Below, in pieces: positions 35,345-43,528 of a stretch of DNA of 51,203 nucleotides. The stretch lies in assembly GCF_003075455.1 (NCBI RefSeq), contig NZ_QDAE01000021.1, positions 1 through 51,203 of the forward strand, read 5' to 3'. Position 1 is the first letter of the stretch, and every line of letters begins with the position of its first letter. The stretch comes from Arthrobacter sp. Bz4. GTDB taxonomy: Bacteria; Actinomycetota; Actinomycetes; Actinomycetales; Micrococcaceae. Made by a program: the position numbers and the translations under genes. Below the pieces are notes generated by a model, which was not told the DNA's origin, ran no database searches, and saw only the letters and a list, made by a program, of their open reading frames with translations.

Positions 35345-35632
35345 AAATCCACAATAGGCGACTTGGCGGACCTGTCATCCCCAGACGCAACATCCACCGG
35401 TGAGCCCATCTCCAGATTCAGCACAAACGGGCCCAGATCGGTTACAGTCATATAAAGAAAGCATGCTGACTATTGAAGGGTCCTGCCGGACTCGCTATGG
35501 TCGGAGGCAGGAACCGGCTGGGCATTCGGGACGTTGACCCCAATAGCTAAGCCATCCGGCAACAACTGATCATGCCGGTGATGTACGACGGTCAGCCCGC
35601 TGGGGTGCTGACTCAACTCGACGTAAGGCAGC

Positions 35633-36013
35633 ATGGAATCGAAACGGCCATCACCGGACACTGGACGCCGCCTGGCACGGTCCTACGCAGCACAGGCAGG
35701 CAGCCTGGCGATCCGCGCTGACGCCCCCGATTTTCCGACGGCTTCGCGGATTCAGCGTGGCCGGAACGAGACCCCCGAAAGGCGACTTTCCGGGCTGGAG
35801 GCGTTGCGCAACCCGCTGGTGCAGGCAGTCATGGACGCCCGCGAGTTGTGCGAACGAACCGCAGAGGCTCCGCTCGACCCCGTGGCCTCGAGTGCGGTTG
35901 GCAGCGCACCCGTCCTCGGAACCCCAAGCTTTGGACAGTTGCTGCTCTGCGCGGCGGTCAAGGATCTTGAAGAACTCGACGACCGGCTGTACCAGGCACG
36001 CCTGCGGAGTTGA
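35633..36013 (+). CDS. Hypothetical protein
   Basis: A possible 126-residue protein starting at an ATG with AAGG eight bases upstream. It is basic at the N-terminus (ESKRPSPDTGRRLARSYAA) and helical later (GQLLLCAAVKDLEELDDRLY). I recognise no domain, signal peptide or membrane segment. Its last 56 bases overlap the 3' end of the winged-helix gene on the other strand. It fills what would otherwise be an empty 600-base gap, but coding status is uncertain. Confidence 0.4.
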   Translation: MESKRPSPDTGRRLARSYAAQAGSLAIRADAPDFPTASRIQRGRNETPERRLSGLEALRNPLVQAVMDARELCERTAEAPLDPVASSAVGSAPVLGTPSFGQLLLCAAVKDLEELDDRLYQARLRS

Positions 36014-37076
36014 AGCTCTGGTAGGAGTGTTCCGCTCTGAGGAGGGCGCGCTCCTCCTGTGCCGTCAGCGGCTCGAACAGGTCGACGAGGAGGGCGCCGG
36101 ACCGGTCCGCGGACCGGCGCCAGGTGCCGGTGACTCGGCCGTTCACCACCACGGTTGCCTTGAATACCCCATTGCCGCCCGGGACGATGGCCTGCGCGTA
36201 CTCAGGCCGGAGCACCGGTGTGCGGTCCTGATAGCCGATCACGTACTCGTCGAAGGCCGGCAGCAGGACCAGGCCTGGAGCGGGAGGTGGGTCCCCTGAA
36301 CGGTCCGCAGCCATCCAATAGGTGGTGTCATCATAGGTCAGCTCTGTCAGCTGGTCGCGGGCCAGCGCCAACCCGATCTTCGCGTCGGCAACGGTCACCT
36401 TGGACCACCAGACAAAGTCCCGCAGTGTTGCTGGACCGTGTCCGGTGAAGTACCCGAGAACAAACCGGCCCAGCGCTTCGTCGCGCTCCGGCTGGCCCGT
36501 ATCCGGCACCCATTCATCGAGGAGCACCAGCCCCTGTTGGGTGCCGGCAGGCGGCCCCCAGCAGAGTGTGCCGGTCTGCGCGAGATACCAGATCAGGTGG
36601 TAGCCGCGTTGGTTGGCCGTATCGATGCCTACCTCATTGAGCGCGGCGAGGAACTCGTTGCGGACCAATTGCCCGCCGCCCGCCAGCACCGTCATGGCCA
36701 CATTGCGCGCGTTCTCAAACGTCGTTTGGTCAAGCCCCAGCGCCCGATGCCGGGTGGCCGCGCCAGCGAGCAGCCGGTGGGTGGTGAGCCCGAGTATCCA
36801 GCGAAGATCGGCCGGCAACACAAAATGCAGGGTCCCGCGCATTGGCCACGACCGCACAATGTCGCCGCGTTGGAGCGCCGAGAAGACGTCATCCCGGGTT
36901 GAGCCCGGCGACCGCAGACCAATGGCCCACAGTGCCTGGTTAAAGTCCTGCGCCTGCATCGCCAGCAGACGCTCGACGACGTCCCGGGCATCCGGCTTGG
37001 CGTCGTCGTCGTCGCGGATCAACTGGGCGGCCAGGCGATACTGCAGCAGCCGCTTCCGGTCCACCACGTTGCTCAT
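35958..37076 (-). CDS. Winged-helix DNA-binding domain protein (YcaQ/AlkZ-like family)
   Basis: A 372-residue protein of the family that includes the DNA glycosylases AlkZ and YcaQ, which remove interstrand crosslinks and bulky alkyl adducts. Landmarks: LLQYRLAAQLIRDDDDAKP, VERLLAMQAQDFNQALWAIG with the family's Q-A-Q, GDIVRSWPMRGTLHFVLPAD, FTGHGPATLRDFVWWSKVTV and LLPAFDEYVIGYQDRTPVL. The QxQ catalytic motif of AlkZ would correspond to QAQD, but I cannot confirm active-site identity without a structure-based alignment. It starts 23 bases after the heliorhodopsin stop on the same strand, so the two are probably co-transcribed. Confidence 0.82.
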   Translation of the reverse strand: MSNVVDRKRLLQYRLAAQLIRDDDDAKPDARDVVERLLAMQAQDFNQALWAIGLRSPGSTRDDVFSALQRGDIVRSWPMRGTLHFVLPADLRWILGLTTHRLLAGAATRHRALGLDQTTFENARNVAMTVLAGGGQLVRNEFLAALNEVGIDTANQRGYHLIWYLAQTGTLCWGPPAGTQQGLVLLDEWVPDTGQPERDEALGRFVLGYFTGHGPATLRDFVWWSKVTVADAKIGLALARDQLTELTYDDTTYWMAADRSGDPPPAPGLVLLPAFDEYVIGYQDRTPVLRPEYAQAIVPGGNGVFKATVVVNGRVTGTWRRSADRSGALLVDLFEPLTAQEERALLRAEHSYQSFNSAGVPGTAGRRVLQDP

Positions 37077-37099
37077 CGCACCCAGGGTCGGTCAGCCGG

Positions 37100-37903
37100 T
37101 CAGCCGGTCAGCGCCGGGATGATGGCGCCCGAGAATACCTGCCAGGCGAGAGCGGTCTTGGCAATGAGGCTGAGCGTGATGTACACCCGTTCGCCGAAGA
37201 GGTAGTCGCTCCACGGCCCCACCTGGCGGTACTGGAGCCACTGGTTGATCGCGAACGTGTTGAAGAAAAGGAACAGCGAGATGATGATGCCGTAGACGAA
37301 CGCGGGCGGCTCCACTGTGCTGGTAGACCCGGGAGACAGGAAATAGATCAGGATGGCGATCCACGGCACCAACCCGACCAGGGACCCGAGGGTGAAAGGC
37401 AGGAAATTGCCGCTGCCGGGCTCCTCGTATTTTTCCTGCAGGGCCCCAAACCCGATCATCGCCGCATTGGCGGCGAACAGGGAAATGAGTGCGGCGACGT
37501 CGGAGATCCCCGTCGTTTGGGCAATCAGCCAGATCATCACCGACGAGCTGAGCGCGTACTCGACCCATCGAAAGTAGTTGCGGTTTGCCCTCAGCCCGGC
37601 CCCGTAGCGCGGGAAGAACACCGGCGATGCGACGGCAAAATGGAACAGCGCGGAGAGCGCCAGGAACAGGACCACTCCGGCACCAACATTCACTGCGAAG
37701 AGATCCACCCGCTCGGGGGGTAGCGGGAAACCCGGTGGACCAGCCAGATAATCGGCGGTCACACCGAAGGTGACCTGGGTATCCAGCATGGCAAGGATGA
37801 CCCCAAAGCCGATGGCCTGCACAAGATGCAGAGACCCAGCCACCAGGTTGTACGGGCGAAGACGACGAATCCTGTCGTCCGGTGTACGGGTTGTGCGCGC
37901 CAT
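37100..37903 (-). CDS. Heliorhodopsin
   Basis: A 267-residue seven-helix protein starting at ATG 37903 with a GAGGAG ribosome site. Helix 7 contains ITLSLIAKTALAWQVFSG, where Lys249 is the retinal Schiff-base lysine. Helix 3 contains RWVEYALSSSVMIW, where Glu115 is the counterion. Their separation of 134 residues equals that between Glu107 and Lys241 in the prototype 48C12. His88 (ALFHF) matches His80, and SLFAANAAMIGFG and FFNTFAINQWLQY are further family segments. Heliorhodopsins have an inverted membrane orientation and are probably light sensors or enzyme partners, not pumps. No retinal-synthesis genes are in the window. It is likely co-transcribed with the winged-helix protein downstream. 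Confidence 0.93.
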   Translation of the reverse strand: MARTTRTPDDRIRRLRPYNLVAGSLHLVQAIGFGVILAMLDTQVTFGVTADYLAGPPGFPLPPERVDLFAVNVGAGVVLFLALSALFHFAVASPVFFPRYGAGLRANRNYFRWVEYALSSSVMIWLIAQTTGISDVAALISLFAANAAMIGFGALQEKYEEPGSGNFLPFTLGSLVGLVPWIAILIYFLSPGSTSTVEPPAFVYGIIISLFLFFNTFAINQWLQYRQVGPWSDYLFGERVYITLSLIAKTALAWQVFSGAIIPALTG

Positions 37904-37992
37904 GGGGATCTCCTCAACCAGTGGACGTTCACCGTCCGTGGTGATCACGGTAACACTTACAGGTTTTCACCGGGGATCAATAACCTTGGGGA

Positions 37993-38242
37993 ATGGGCGC
38001 CGTCGTCGTGCTCCTTGCCGCGCCGTTCATTTCACTGACCCCCCTCACCTCGACCCCACAAGTGGTGATTTCGATGCTGGCGCTTGGCGCGTTGAGCACG
38101 GGATGGCGTACCTGTGGAACACGCGGGAATCTTGGTGCTCGGTGAATCCCCGTCATGGAACCAGCCGGTGGGCGGGTTTATCATCATTGCCAGCGTCGCC
38201 CTGAGCAGACAACGCGAGCTGCGGGCCGCGCTGCGGCGCTGA
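37993..38242 (+). pseudogene. Remnant of an EamA/DMT-family transporter
   Basis: The plus strand holds the C-terminal third of an EamA permease broken over three frames: VVVLLAAPFISLTPLTSTPQ then ISMLALGALSTG, next MAYLWNTR in a second frame, then ILVLGESPSWNQPVGGFIII followed by ASVALSRQRELRAALRR and a stop in the third frame. LVLGESPSWNQ is the typical second EamA-repeat end. The N-terminal part is missing and there is an internal deletion, so it is dead. It shares the 333-base gap between the heliorhodopsin and hutD genes. Confidence 0.7.
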
Positions 38243-38281
38243 GAGGGGTGGTTTTGAGGCTGTTCCGTAGTGACGGCGGGC

Positions 38282-38869
38282 TCAGTCCGTCGCCAGCGGG
38301 TCACGGGGTGAGATCGAAGCGAGGGCTACCTGGGCGTAGCCGGTGACGTCGGCACCTCCGTCCCCCATCAGCACTGCATCATGCGGCTGCAGGAGCCGGC
38401 CCTCAAATCTGAGCTCACCCGACAACAGGACGACGACGGTGTGACCCGCGGCGGTGCCCACAAGATCGTCTCCGGTCATCTCCCCAAACCGCAGATCCCC
38501 GGAGAACGCCTCACGCCGGATCATCAGGTTTAGGTCAAGGGTCGGACCGGTAACGTCCACCGCCGCGACGTCGTTTTCACCCCAGAACTGGTGCACGTCG
38601 TACTGGCAAAGGGTGACCGGATTTCCGTTGTCGACCAGCGCCAATCCCTGGGGAGACAACGCCATCAGCGACCGGCTCACCCCGGGAAATGAAGAAAAGC
38701 CGCCGTCCCGGTCAACGGTGGCGATACTGAGCCGCCAATCAAAGGCAGAGCTGCCCGCGGCAAGGGCAGCGCCGTCGTCGGGCATCACCACCACCTCTGC
38801 TGTGTGGCCGCCGCCGTTCTTCCATGGCACCCGCTGGCGCGCTGACGCGGGCAGGAGGAGGGCGCTCAT
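38282..38869 (-). CDS. hutD: HutD family protein
   Basis: A 195-residue double-cupin protein with the HutD mark RVPWKNGGGHTAEVVV, FDWRLSIATVDRDGGFSSFP, GVSRSLMALSPQGLAL and LNLMIRREAFSG. In Pseudomonas HutD limits the rate of histidine utilisation, probably by binding a pathway intermediate. Here no hutU, hutI or hutG is present, but two HAL-fold proteins lie nearby, so it probably senses a histidine-like intermediate. Its ATG overlaps the RpiR stop (ATGA), so the two are one operon. Confidence 0.9.
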   Translation of the reverse strand: MSALLLPASARQRVPWKNGGGHTAEVVVMPDDGAALAAGSSAFDWRLSIATVDRDGGFSSFPGVSRSLMALSPQGLALVDNGNPVTLCQYDVHQFWGENDVAAVDVTGPTLDLNLMIRREAFSGDLRFGEMTGDDLVGTAAGHTVVVLLSGELRFEGRLLQPHDAVLMGDGGADVTGYAQVALASISPRDPLATD

Positions 38870-39717
38870 TGCTGGGTGTGGGCCCAGCGCTCGACCAGTC
38901 CCTCGTGGGCCTCGAGCAGTTCCTGGGTGCGGAGCGGATCACGGGCGGCGAGGGTGTCCAGCAGCGAGCTGGAGAGGACGACGGCGGCCGCGTGGGAGTC
39001 GAAGACGAGGTCGGTGCCGACCGGGGCGACCAGGAGGGCGTCGACGTCGTTGGCAAACGGGACGAGCGGGCTGTCGACGATCGCGACCGTGGCCATGCCG
39101 AGTGACCGGGCCTGCGCCAACGCCCGCACCGTCGCCGCGGGATACCGGGGCATCACGAACGCCAGCACCGCGGTGGCGCCGTTCCGGTGCAGCTGCAGGA
39201 TCGCGTCATCCATCGACGCCGCGTCCGACAGGACATGGACATCCGGTAACACCCGGCGGGCGAAATAGCCGAGGTACTCTGCGAGCGCCGCCGAGACCCG
39301 CAGACCGATGATTCCGAGCGGCTGGGTGTCGGCCAGGAGGTCGACGGCGCGCTGCATCTGCTCGCTGACGACCGTGCGTTCCAGTGCGCCGATGTTCTGC
39401 TGCTCGAATTCGAGAATGGCGGGCCGCTCCACCCCCTCGCCGTTCAGCGCAGCGGACTTGCCGCGCACGATGTCGCGAATGGCGCTGCGGAATTCGGGAT
39501 AGCCGGGGTAGCCGAGGGCGGTGGCCAGCCGGGTGACGGTGGGCTGGCTGACTCCGGCCGCCTCGGCGACGTCGATGGTCGAAGCGAACGCCACATCCGG
39601 CAGGGAAGTAAGCATGTACTGGATCACGCGCCGCTGGGTGGGTGAGACCCGATGCTGATGGGCCAGGTTCACCAGCCAGTCATGAGCGCGGTCAGCCGAT
39701 GATTGGTCGCTCAGCAC
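38866..39717 (-). CDS. MurR/RpiR family transcriptional regulator
   Basis: About 283 residues from a GTG at 39717 with GGGGG upstream; the open frame extends further but over the neighbouring gene, so that start is rejected. The N-terminal HTH_6 domain contains VSPTQRRVIQYMLTSLPDVA, IDVAEAAGVSQPTVTRLATA and LGYPGYPEFRSAIRDIV. The SIS sugar-isomerase-like domain follows (GIIGLRVSAALAEYLGYFAR, AVLAFVMPRYPAATVRALAQ). RpiR proteins sense phosphosugars or other small acids. It is divergent from the ornithine-cyclodeaminase-like gene with a 111-base gap and likely controls that operon. Confidence 0.9.
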   Translation of the reverse strand: MLSDQSSADRAHDWLVNLAHQHRVSPTQRRVIQYMLTSLPDVAFASTIDVAEAAGVSQPTVTRLATALGYPGYPEFRSAIRDIVRGKSAALNGEGVERPAILEFEQQNIGALERTVVSEQMQRAVDLLADTQPLGIIGLRVSAALAEYLGYFARRVLPDVHVLSDAASMDDAILQLHRNGATAVLAFVMPRYPAATVRALAQARSLGMATVAIVDSPLVPFANDVDALLVAPVGTDLVFDSHAAAVVLSSSLLDTLAARDPLRTQELLEAHEGLVERWAHTQQ

Positions 39718-39828
39718 GGTCGGCCCCCGGTTTCGGTAACATCCTTGTTTGGTGATCCCGCTCACTATGAATAGCATGATACACAGTCGAATCCTGTGCA
39801 TGAAACAATTCATTTTGGGGAGGTTTGG

Positions 39829-40854
39829 ATGTCGCAGCAGGCTCAGCGCGAAATCTGGTTGAGGTTCCTCTCCGGCCCGGATATTGATTCGCTGCAGCTG
39901 ACGCGCCCAGAGATCATCAAGGCAGTGGACGACGTCGTCGCCGCGCATGGCAGGGGCGAAACCGTCTTCGAACCGCGCATGCATCTGATGCCCAACAACG
40001 GCGGAATCGGCCACTTCAATGTGCTGCGCGGCCACGTGTCCAACCTGGGCGCAAACGGCGTCAGCGGCGTCAAGGTGGTGGGTGACTTTGTCCCCAACTA
40101 CCTGCAGGGGCTGCCCAGCGAACTCGCGATGGCCACCCTGTATGACCCGACAACCGGAGTCCCACTCTGCGTCATGGATGCCACCCTGGTGACCGAGGTC
40201 CGGACCGGCGCGATGACCGCCGTCGGCGCCAAACACCTGGCCCGGAAGGATTCGAAAATTCTGGGGCACGTGGGTGCCCGCGGCACCGCGTTCTCCAACG
40301 TGACGATGCTGGACAGCATGTTCGACTTCGACGAAATCCGGGTCACCAGCAAGCGGCCCGAATCCCGGGAAGCATTCGCGGTGCAGTTACGCGCCGAGAT
40401 CAGCACCCCGGTGCGGGTGGTGGACACCGCCGAGGAGGCGTTCGATGACGCCGACATCCTGGTGGAGGCTTCCCGCCTGAACGAACCCACCCCACTGCTG
40501 CGCACCGCTGCCGTCAAGCCAGGCGCCTTCGTGGTTCCCTATGGCACGGTGAGCGCCGTCGAACTCGACCTGCTGGACGTGATGGACAAGGTGGTGGTGG
40601 ACGACTGGCGTGAAGCGCAATCGGGCAGGTTCGGCGCGCTCCGACCACACGTGGACACAGGCCGCCTCTCCCCCGAAACGCTGTACGCGCAGCTCGGCGA
40701 CATTGTCAGCGGACAAAAGCCCGGCCGCGAATCCGACGACGAGCGGATCCTGTTCTGGCACCGCGGCCTGTCCATCCTCGACGTCGCCGTGGCGCACCTG
40801 ATCCTCACCAAGGCGGAGCACGCCGATACCGGAACCATGCTGAGGTACCGGTAA
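39829..40854 (+). CDS. Ornithine cyclodeaminase / mu-crystallin family protein
   Basis: About 341 residues from ATG 39829, which has a strong GGGGAGG ribosome site; an upstream in-frame start at 39796 lacks one. Landmarks are PRMHLMPNNGGIGHFNVLRG, GVSGVKVVGDFVPNYLQGLP, TGVPLCVMDATLVTEVRTGA (the family D-G-x-x-x-T-x-x-R-T-G form) and the Rossmann part ILGHVGARGTAFSNV, then VRVVDTAEEAFDDADILVEA. Family members include ornithine cyclodeaminase, ketimine reductases, alanine dehydrogenase and N-methyl-amino-acid enzymes. The NAD loop GARGTAFSN is unusual compared with GxGxQA. It is 5 bases from the HAL-like gene, so they likely act on consecutive metabolites. Confidence 0.85.
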   Translation: MSQQAQREIWLRFLSGPDIDSLQLTRPEIIKAVDDVVAAHGRGETVFEPRMHLMPNNGGIGHFNVLRGHVSNLGANGVSGVKVVGDFVPNYLQGLPSELAMATLYDPTTGVPLCVMDATLVTEVRTGAMTAVGAKHLARKDSKILGHVGARGTAFSNVTMLDSMFDFDEIRVTSKRPESREAFAVQLRAEISTPVRVVDTAEEAFDDADILVEASRLNEPTPLLRTAAVKPGAFVVPYGTVSAVELDLLDVMDKVVVDDWREAQSGRFGALRPHVDTGRLSPETLYAQLGDIVSGQKPGRESDDERILFWHRGLSILDVAVAHLILTKAEHADTGTMLRYR

Positions 40855-40859
40855 CCATC

Positions 40860-42395
40860 ATGCATCTCCCGCATACCAACGCCGCCCACTTCCCGGTGCT
40901 GCGGCTCGCCAACCCCGAAGAGCTCGACGCCGTAGCCATCGCCGAAGTTGCCGCTGGCAGGCCCCTCCGACTCGAGCAACAACTGCTGGACCGGGTCTCA
41001 CTGCGCCGACGGGAGGTGCTTGAGCTGCTGACCGACGGCGATCCTGTCTACGGGGTCAACACCGGAATGGGCGCAGCCAGCGAGGTGCGCCTCGACCACA
41101 TCGCCCAGTCCCGGCACCAAAACAACCTCATGCTTGGCCGCGCCGTCGGGTCGTCACCCTGGCTGACTGACCCGGAAACCCGAGCTGTCCTGGCAGTGCG
41201 GCTCCGCACCTTCCTCGCCGGGGACGCCGGGGTATCGGAGCACCTTTGCGTCCGGCTGGTCGAACTCCTGACCGCAGACATGCTCCCTGCCATCCCCCGC
41301 ACCCGGATCGGCGCTGCCGGTGAGATCATTCCCCTCGCCCACCTGGGTGGGGCGCTCACCGGATCGGGGGAATTCCTGGTAAACGGTGCGGCCGTTGACG
41401 CCGTCGACGTGCTGTCGGCCGCCGGAATGAAGCCGTACTCGTTGGGGACCAAGGAAGGTGTGGCGTTGATTCAGGGGATACCCGTCACCACTGCCCTCGC
41501 CATCCTTCGAGCGAACGACGCCCGGCTGCTCGCCGCGCAGGCTGTAGCCCTCACCGCCGCCGAGGTCTGCCTGGTCGGGGCCAGCCGCGACCCCTTCGAC
41601 CCGGCGCTGGCCCGCGCCGACGTCGAGCTCGGCACCGTACTGGCCGCTATCCGTCAGCTCACCGGCGTCGACCCGCACCCCCGTACCCTGCAATCGCCGC
41701 TCTCCTTCAGGGTGCTCGGGGCGGCGGTGGCTCAACTGCTGCGGTCCATCGCCGCGGTGGAGGCGTCTGTTGAGCGGGCGTTGAACGGTGTCACCGATTC
41801 GCCGGCCTATCTGGACGGGCGGTTCATCGGGACGGCCGGGTTCGACGGGTTTGATCTTGCCGCGGCACTGGACGGGCTGAGGCTGTCAATGATTCACGTC
41901 GCCGAGACGTCTGCGGCGCGTGTGCACCGCCTCCTGGACGAGAAGTTCACCGGACTTCCGCGGCAGCTCTCCGGGCAGCCCGGCCTGCACGCAGGAATGG
42001 TGGTTGTGCACAAACGGACGGTCGGCGTCGTCCACGAACTGGTGGCGGCCGCCCGGCCCTCGAGCCTGGGGGCCATCGAAACGTCCTTCGGCCAGGAGGA
42101 TGTCCAAAGTTTCTCGTCCGAGGCGGCGGAGGCATGCTGCCACGCTGCCACCGGGCTGCGCGACGTGCTTGCCTGTGAATTGCTGACCGTCATCCAGGGG
42201 GTGAGACTGTCCGAACGTCCGTTGGCCGCCGTCGACCCCCGCCTCAGAACTTTGGTGGGGGACGCCTCGGAGCTGCTGCCCGCCGGCACCGACGACCGTG
42301 CGTTCGGCAAGGACATCACCGTGCTGAACGATCTGTTGGCTAGCGGCTGGGGGCGTTGGGTCGCGACGGACGGGTTGTCGATGCCCGGGCGATAA
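40860..42395 (+). CDS. Histidine-ammonia-lyase-fold protein lacking the MIO triad (first copy)
   Basis: A 511-residue homologue of aromatic amino acid lyases. Tyr64 in VYGVNTGMG matches HAL Tyr53, and FGQEDVQS keeps the glutamate equivalent to HAL Glu414. The MIO-forming Ala-Ser-Gly is replaced by Ala152-Ala153-Gly154 followed by Glu155 in place of Asp (RIGAAGEIIPLAHLGGAL), so the MIO cofactor cannot form from serine. Other active-site changes: the NG of LLNGTQ is QG (LIQGIP), and the DPYSLR tyrosine is Leu (LQSPLSFRV) while the Arg remains. It should not be a normal histidine ammonia-lyase. Ergothionase, a HAL-fold enzyme reported to work without MIO, is the nearest known precedent. Its 3' end overlaps the LacI gene by 56 bases. 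Confidence 0.85.
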   Translation: MHLPHTNAAHFPVLRLANPEELDAVAIAEVAAGRPLRLEQQLLDRVSLRRREVLELLTDGDPVYGVNTGMGAASEVRLDHIAQSRHQNNLMLGRAVGSSPWLTDPETRAVLAVRLRTFLAGDAGVSEHLCVRLVELLTADMLPAIPRTRIGAAGEIIPLAHLGGALTGSGEFLVNGAAVDAVDVLSAAGMKPYSLGTKEGVALIQGIPVTTALAILRANDARLLAAQAVALTAAEVCLVGASRDPFDPALARADVELGTVLAAIRQLTGVDPHPRTLQSPLSFRVLGAAVAQLLRSIAAVEASVERALNGVTDSPAYLDGRFIGTAGFDGFDLAAALDGLRLSMIHVAETSAARVHRLLDEKFTGLPRQLSGQPGLHAGMVVVHKRTVGVVHELVAAARPSSLGAIETSFGQEDVQSFSSEAAEACCHAATGLRDVLACELLTVIQGVRLSERPLAAVDPRLRTLVGDASELLPAGTDDRAFGKDITVLNDLLASGWGRWVATDGLSMPGR

Positions 42396-43359
42396 AGACC
42401 GGCCTGAACATCATCTGGCCGCCGGCAGTTCCGGTGCCCTCGGGCGAGGTCAGGGCGCCGACTGCGGCGTCGACAATAGCCTGCTCGTCCCAGCCGAAGG
42501 TGGTTAATTCGGGGCTGACCAGCGACGCTAGCTCGCTGTCATCGAAGCCGAGAATCGACAGGTCGCCCGGCACCGACAGGCCGAGGTCCCGGGCGGCGCG
42601 GTAGGCGCCGAAAGCGATCGAATCGCCGAGGCAGAACAGGGCGGTGGGCCGGCGGTCCCCCACCAGCAGCTGTGCAGCGGCCTGCGCGGCGCCGTGGACC
42701 GACGACGGCGACGACGACACGGTGACCGTCAGGCCCATCGAATCCCCGAGACTTTGCGCCAGCAGTTCGGCGGGCCGGCCCGGAGTGGACGGCAGGCTGG
42801 GCGCGAGCAGGCCGACTGAGCGATGCCCCAGATCGGCGAGGTGCTGCAGCGCGGTGCCCACCCCGTATTCGTTGTCGAAGAGGACACTTTCCGATTCAGG
42901 GCGGGCCGTGAGCGCGTCTCCGATCGATACGATGCGGGTTTGGCTGGGGACATCGGCCCAGTAGCTCGCCGATGGATCCACCGGCAGCGCAATCACCCCG
43001 TCGACGCGCTGGGCCGCCAGGGAGCGGAGCACTTCCTCTTCGCGCTGGGGCGAGCCGTCGACGTCGGCAATGATTGACGACAGCTCCTGCGCCCTGAGGG
43101 CCTCGGACAGCATCACGGCCAGCCCCTGACGCCACAGGTCGCGGAGTGATCCGACGATGGCGACGTTGCCGCTGCGCCCACTCGCGAGGGCCCGGGCAAT
43201 GGGATCGGCCGAATAGCCGAACTCCTCGGCAATGGCACGCACCCGCGCCTGCGTGGCCTCCGAGCCCCGCAGGCCACGCAGCGCATAGGACGTCGCGGCC
43301 TTCGACAATCCGGCGGCGTCGGCGATGTCCTGGAGTGTTTTGCGTTGGGCCCCGGTCAT
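42340..43359 (-). CDS. LacI family transcriptional repressor
   Basis: About 339 residues from ATG 43359. The N-terminus is a LacI helix-turn-helix with hinge (TLQDIADAAGLSKAATSYAL, then ARVRAIAEEFGYSADPIARA); the rest is a periplasmic-binding-protein-like sensor (VAIVGSLRDLW, VDGVIALPVDPSAS, HLADLGHRSVGLLAPSLPST, LFCLGDSIAFGAYRAARDLG, ILGFDDSELASLVSPELTTF). It is divergent from the amidohydrolase gene, and two TGAACCGGTTCA palindromes lie in the 169-base gap between them, which are its likely binding sites. The ligand is unknown but is probably the transported substrate or an intermediate. Confidence 0.92.
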   Translation of the reverse strand: MTGAQRKTLQDIADAAGLSKAATSYALRGLRGSEATQARVRAIAEEFGYSADPIARALASGRSGNVAIVGSLRDLWRQGLAVMLSEALRAQELSSIIADVDGSPQREEEVLRSLAAQRVDGVIALPVDPSASYWADVPSQTRIVSIGDALTARPESESVLFDNEYGVGTALQHLADLGHRSVGLLAPSLPSTPGRPAELLAQSLGDSMGLTVTVSSSPSSVHGAAQAAAQLLVGDRRPTALFCLGDSIAFGAYRAARDLGLSVPGDLSILGFDDSELASLVSPELTTFGWDEQAIVDAAVGALTSPEGTGTAGGQMMFRPVFIARASTTRPSRPNAPSR

Positions 43360-43419
43360 CAGACCAGCATACGTGCGACCCGAACCGCGGTGCCCCCGGG
43401 CGTTCTCCCCGGGACTCGG

Positions 43420-43475
43420 TTGACAAAGGCTCGTGTGAACCGGTTCAATGAATGATGTGAACCGGTTCACATCAT
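43420..43475 (+). promoter_or_regulatory. Promoter with two LacI-type palindromic operators
   Basis: A TTGACA -35 hexamer lies at 43420-43425. The 12-base palindrome TGAACCGGTTCA occurs at 43436-43447 and again at 43458-43469; the second extends to a perfect 24-base palindrome (43452-43475). The centre CCGG and half-site TGAAC fit LacI/CcpA-type operators. The first copy covers the spacer and -10 region (best match TTCAAT, 43444-43449), so binding should block transcription of the amidohydrolase - dioxygenase operon. Confidence 0.75.
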
Positions 43476-43528
43476 CAGTTTGCTGAGCACTTCACACCTC
43501 ATCCGATCATCTCCCGCGAAAGGGCATC

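Noticed and set aside
39718-40269. N-terminal extension of the RpiR regulator
   Set aside because: The extension runs antisense into the ornithine-cyclodeaminase-like gene; a GTG with GGGGG upstream at 39717 gives the normal family length.
40860-42395. Annotation as ordinary histidine ammonia-lyase (hutH)
   Set aside because: The MIO-forming serine and other active-site residues are missing and no downstream hut genes are present.
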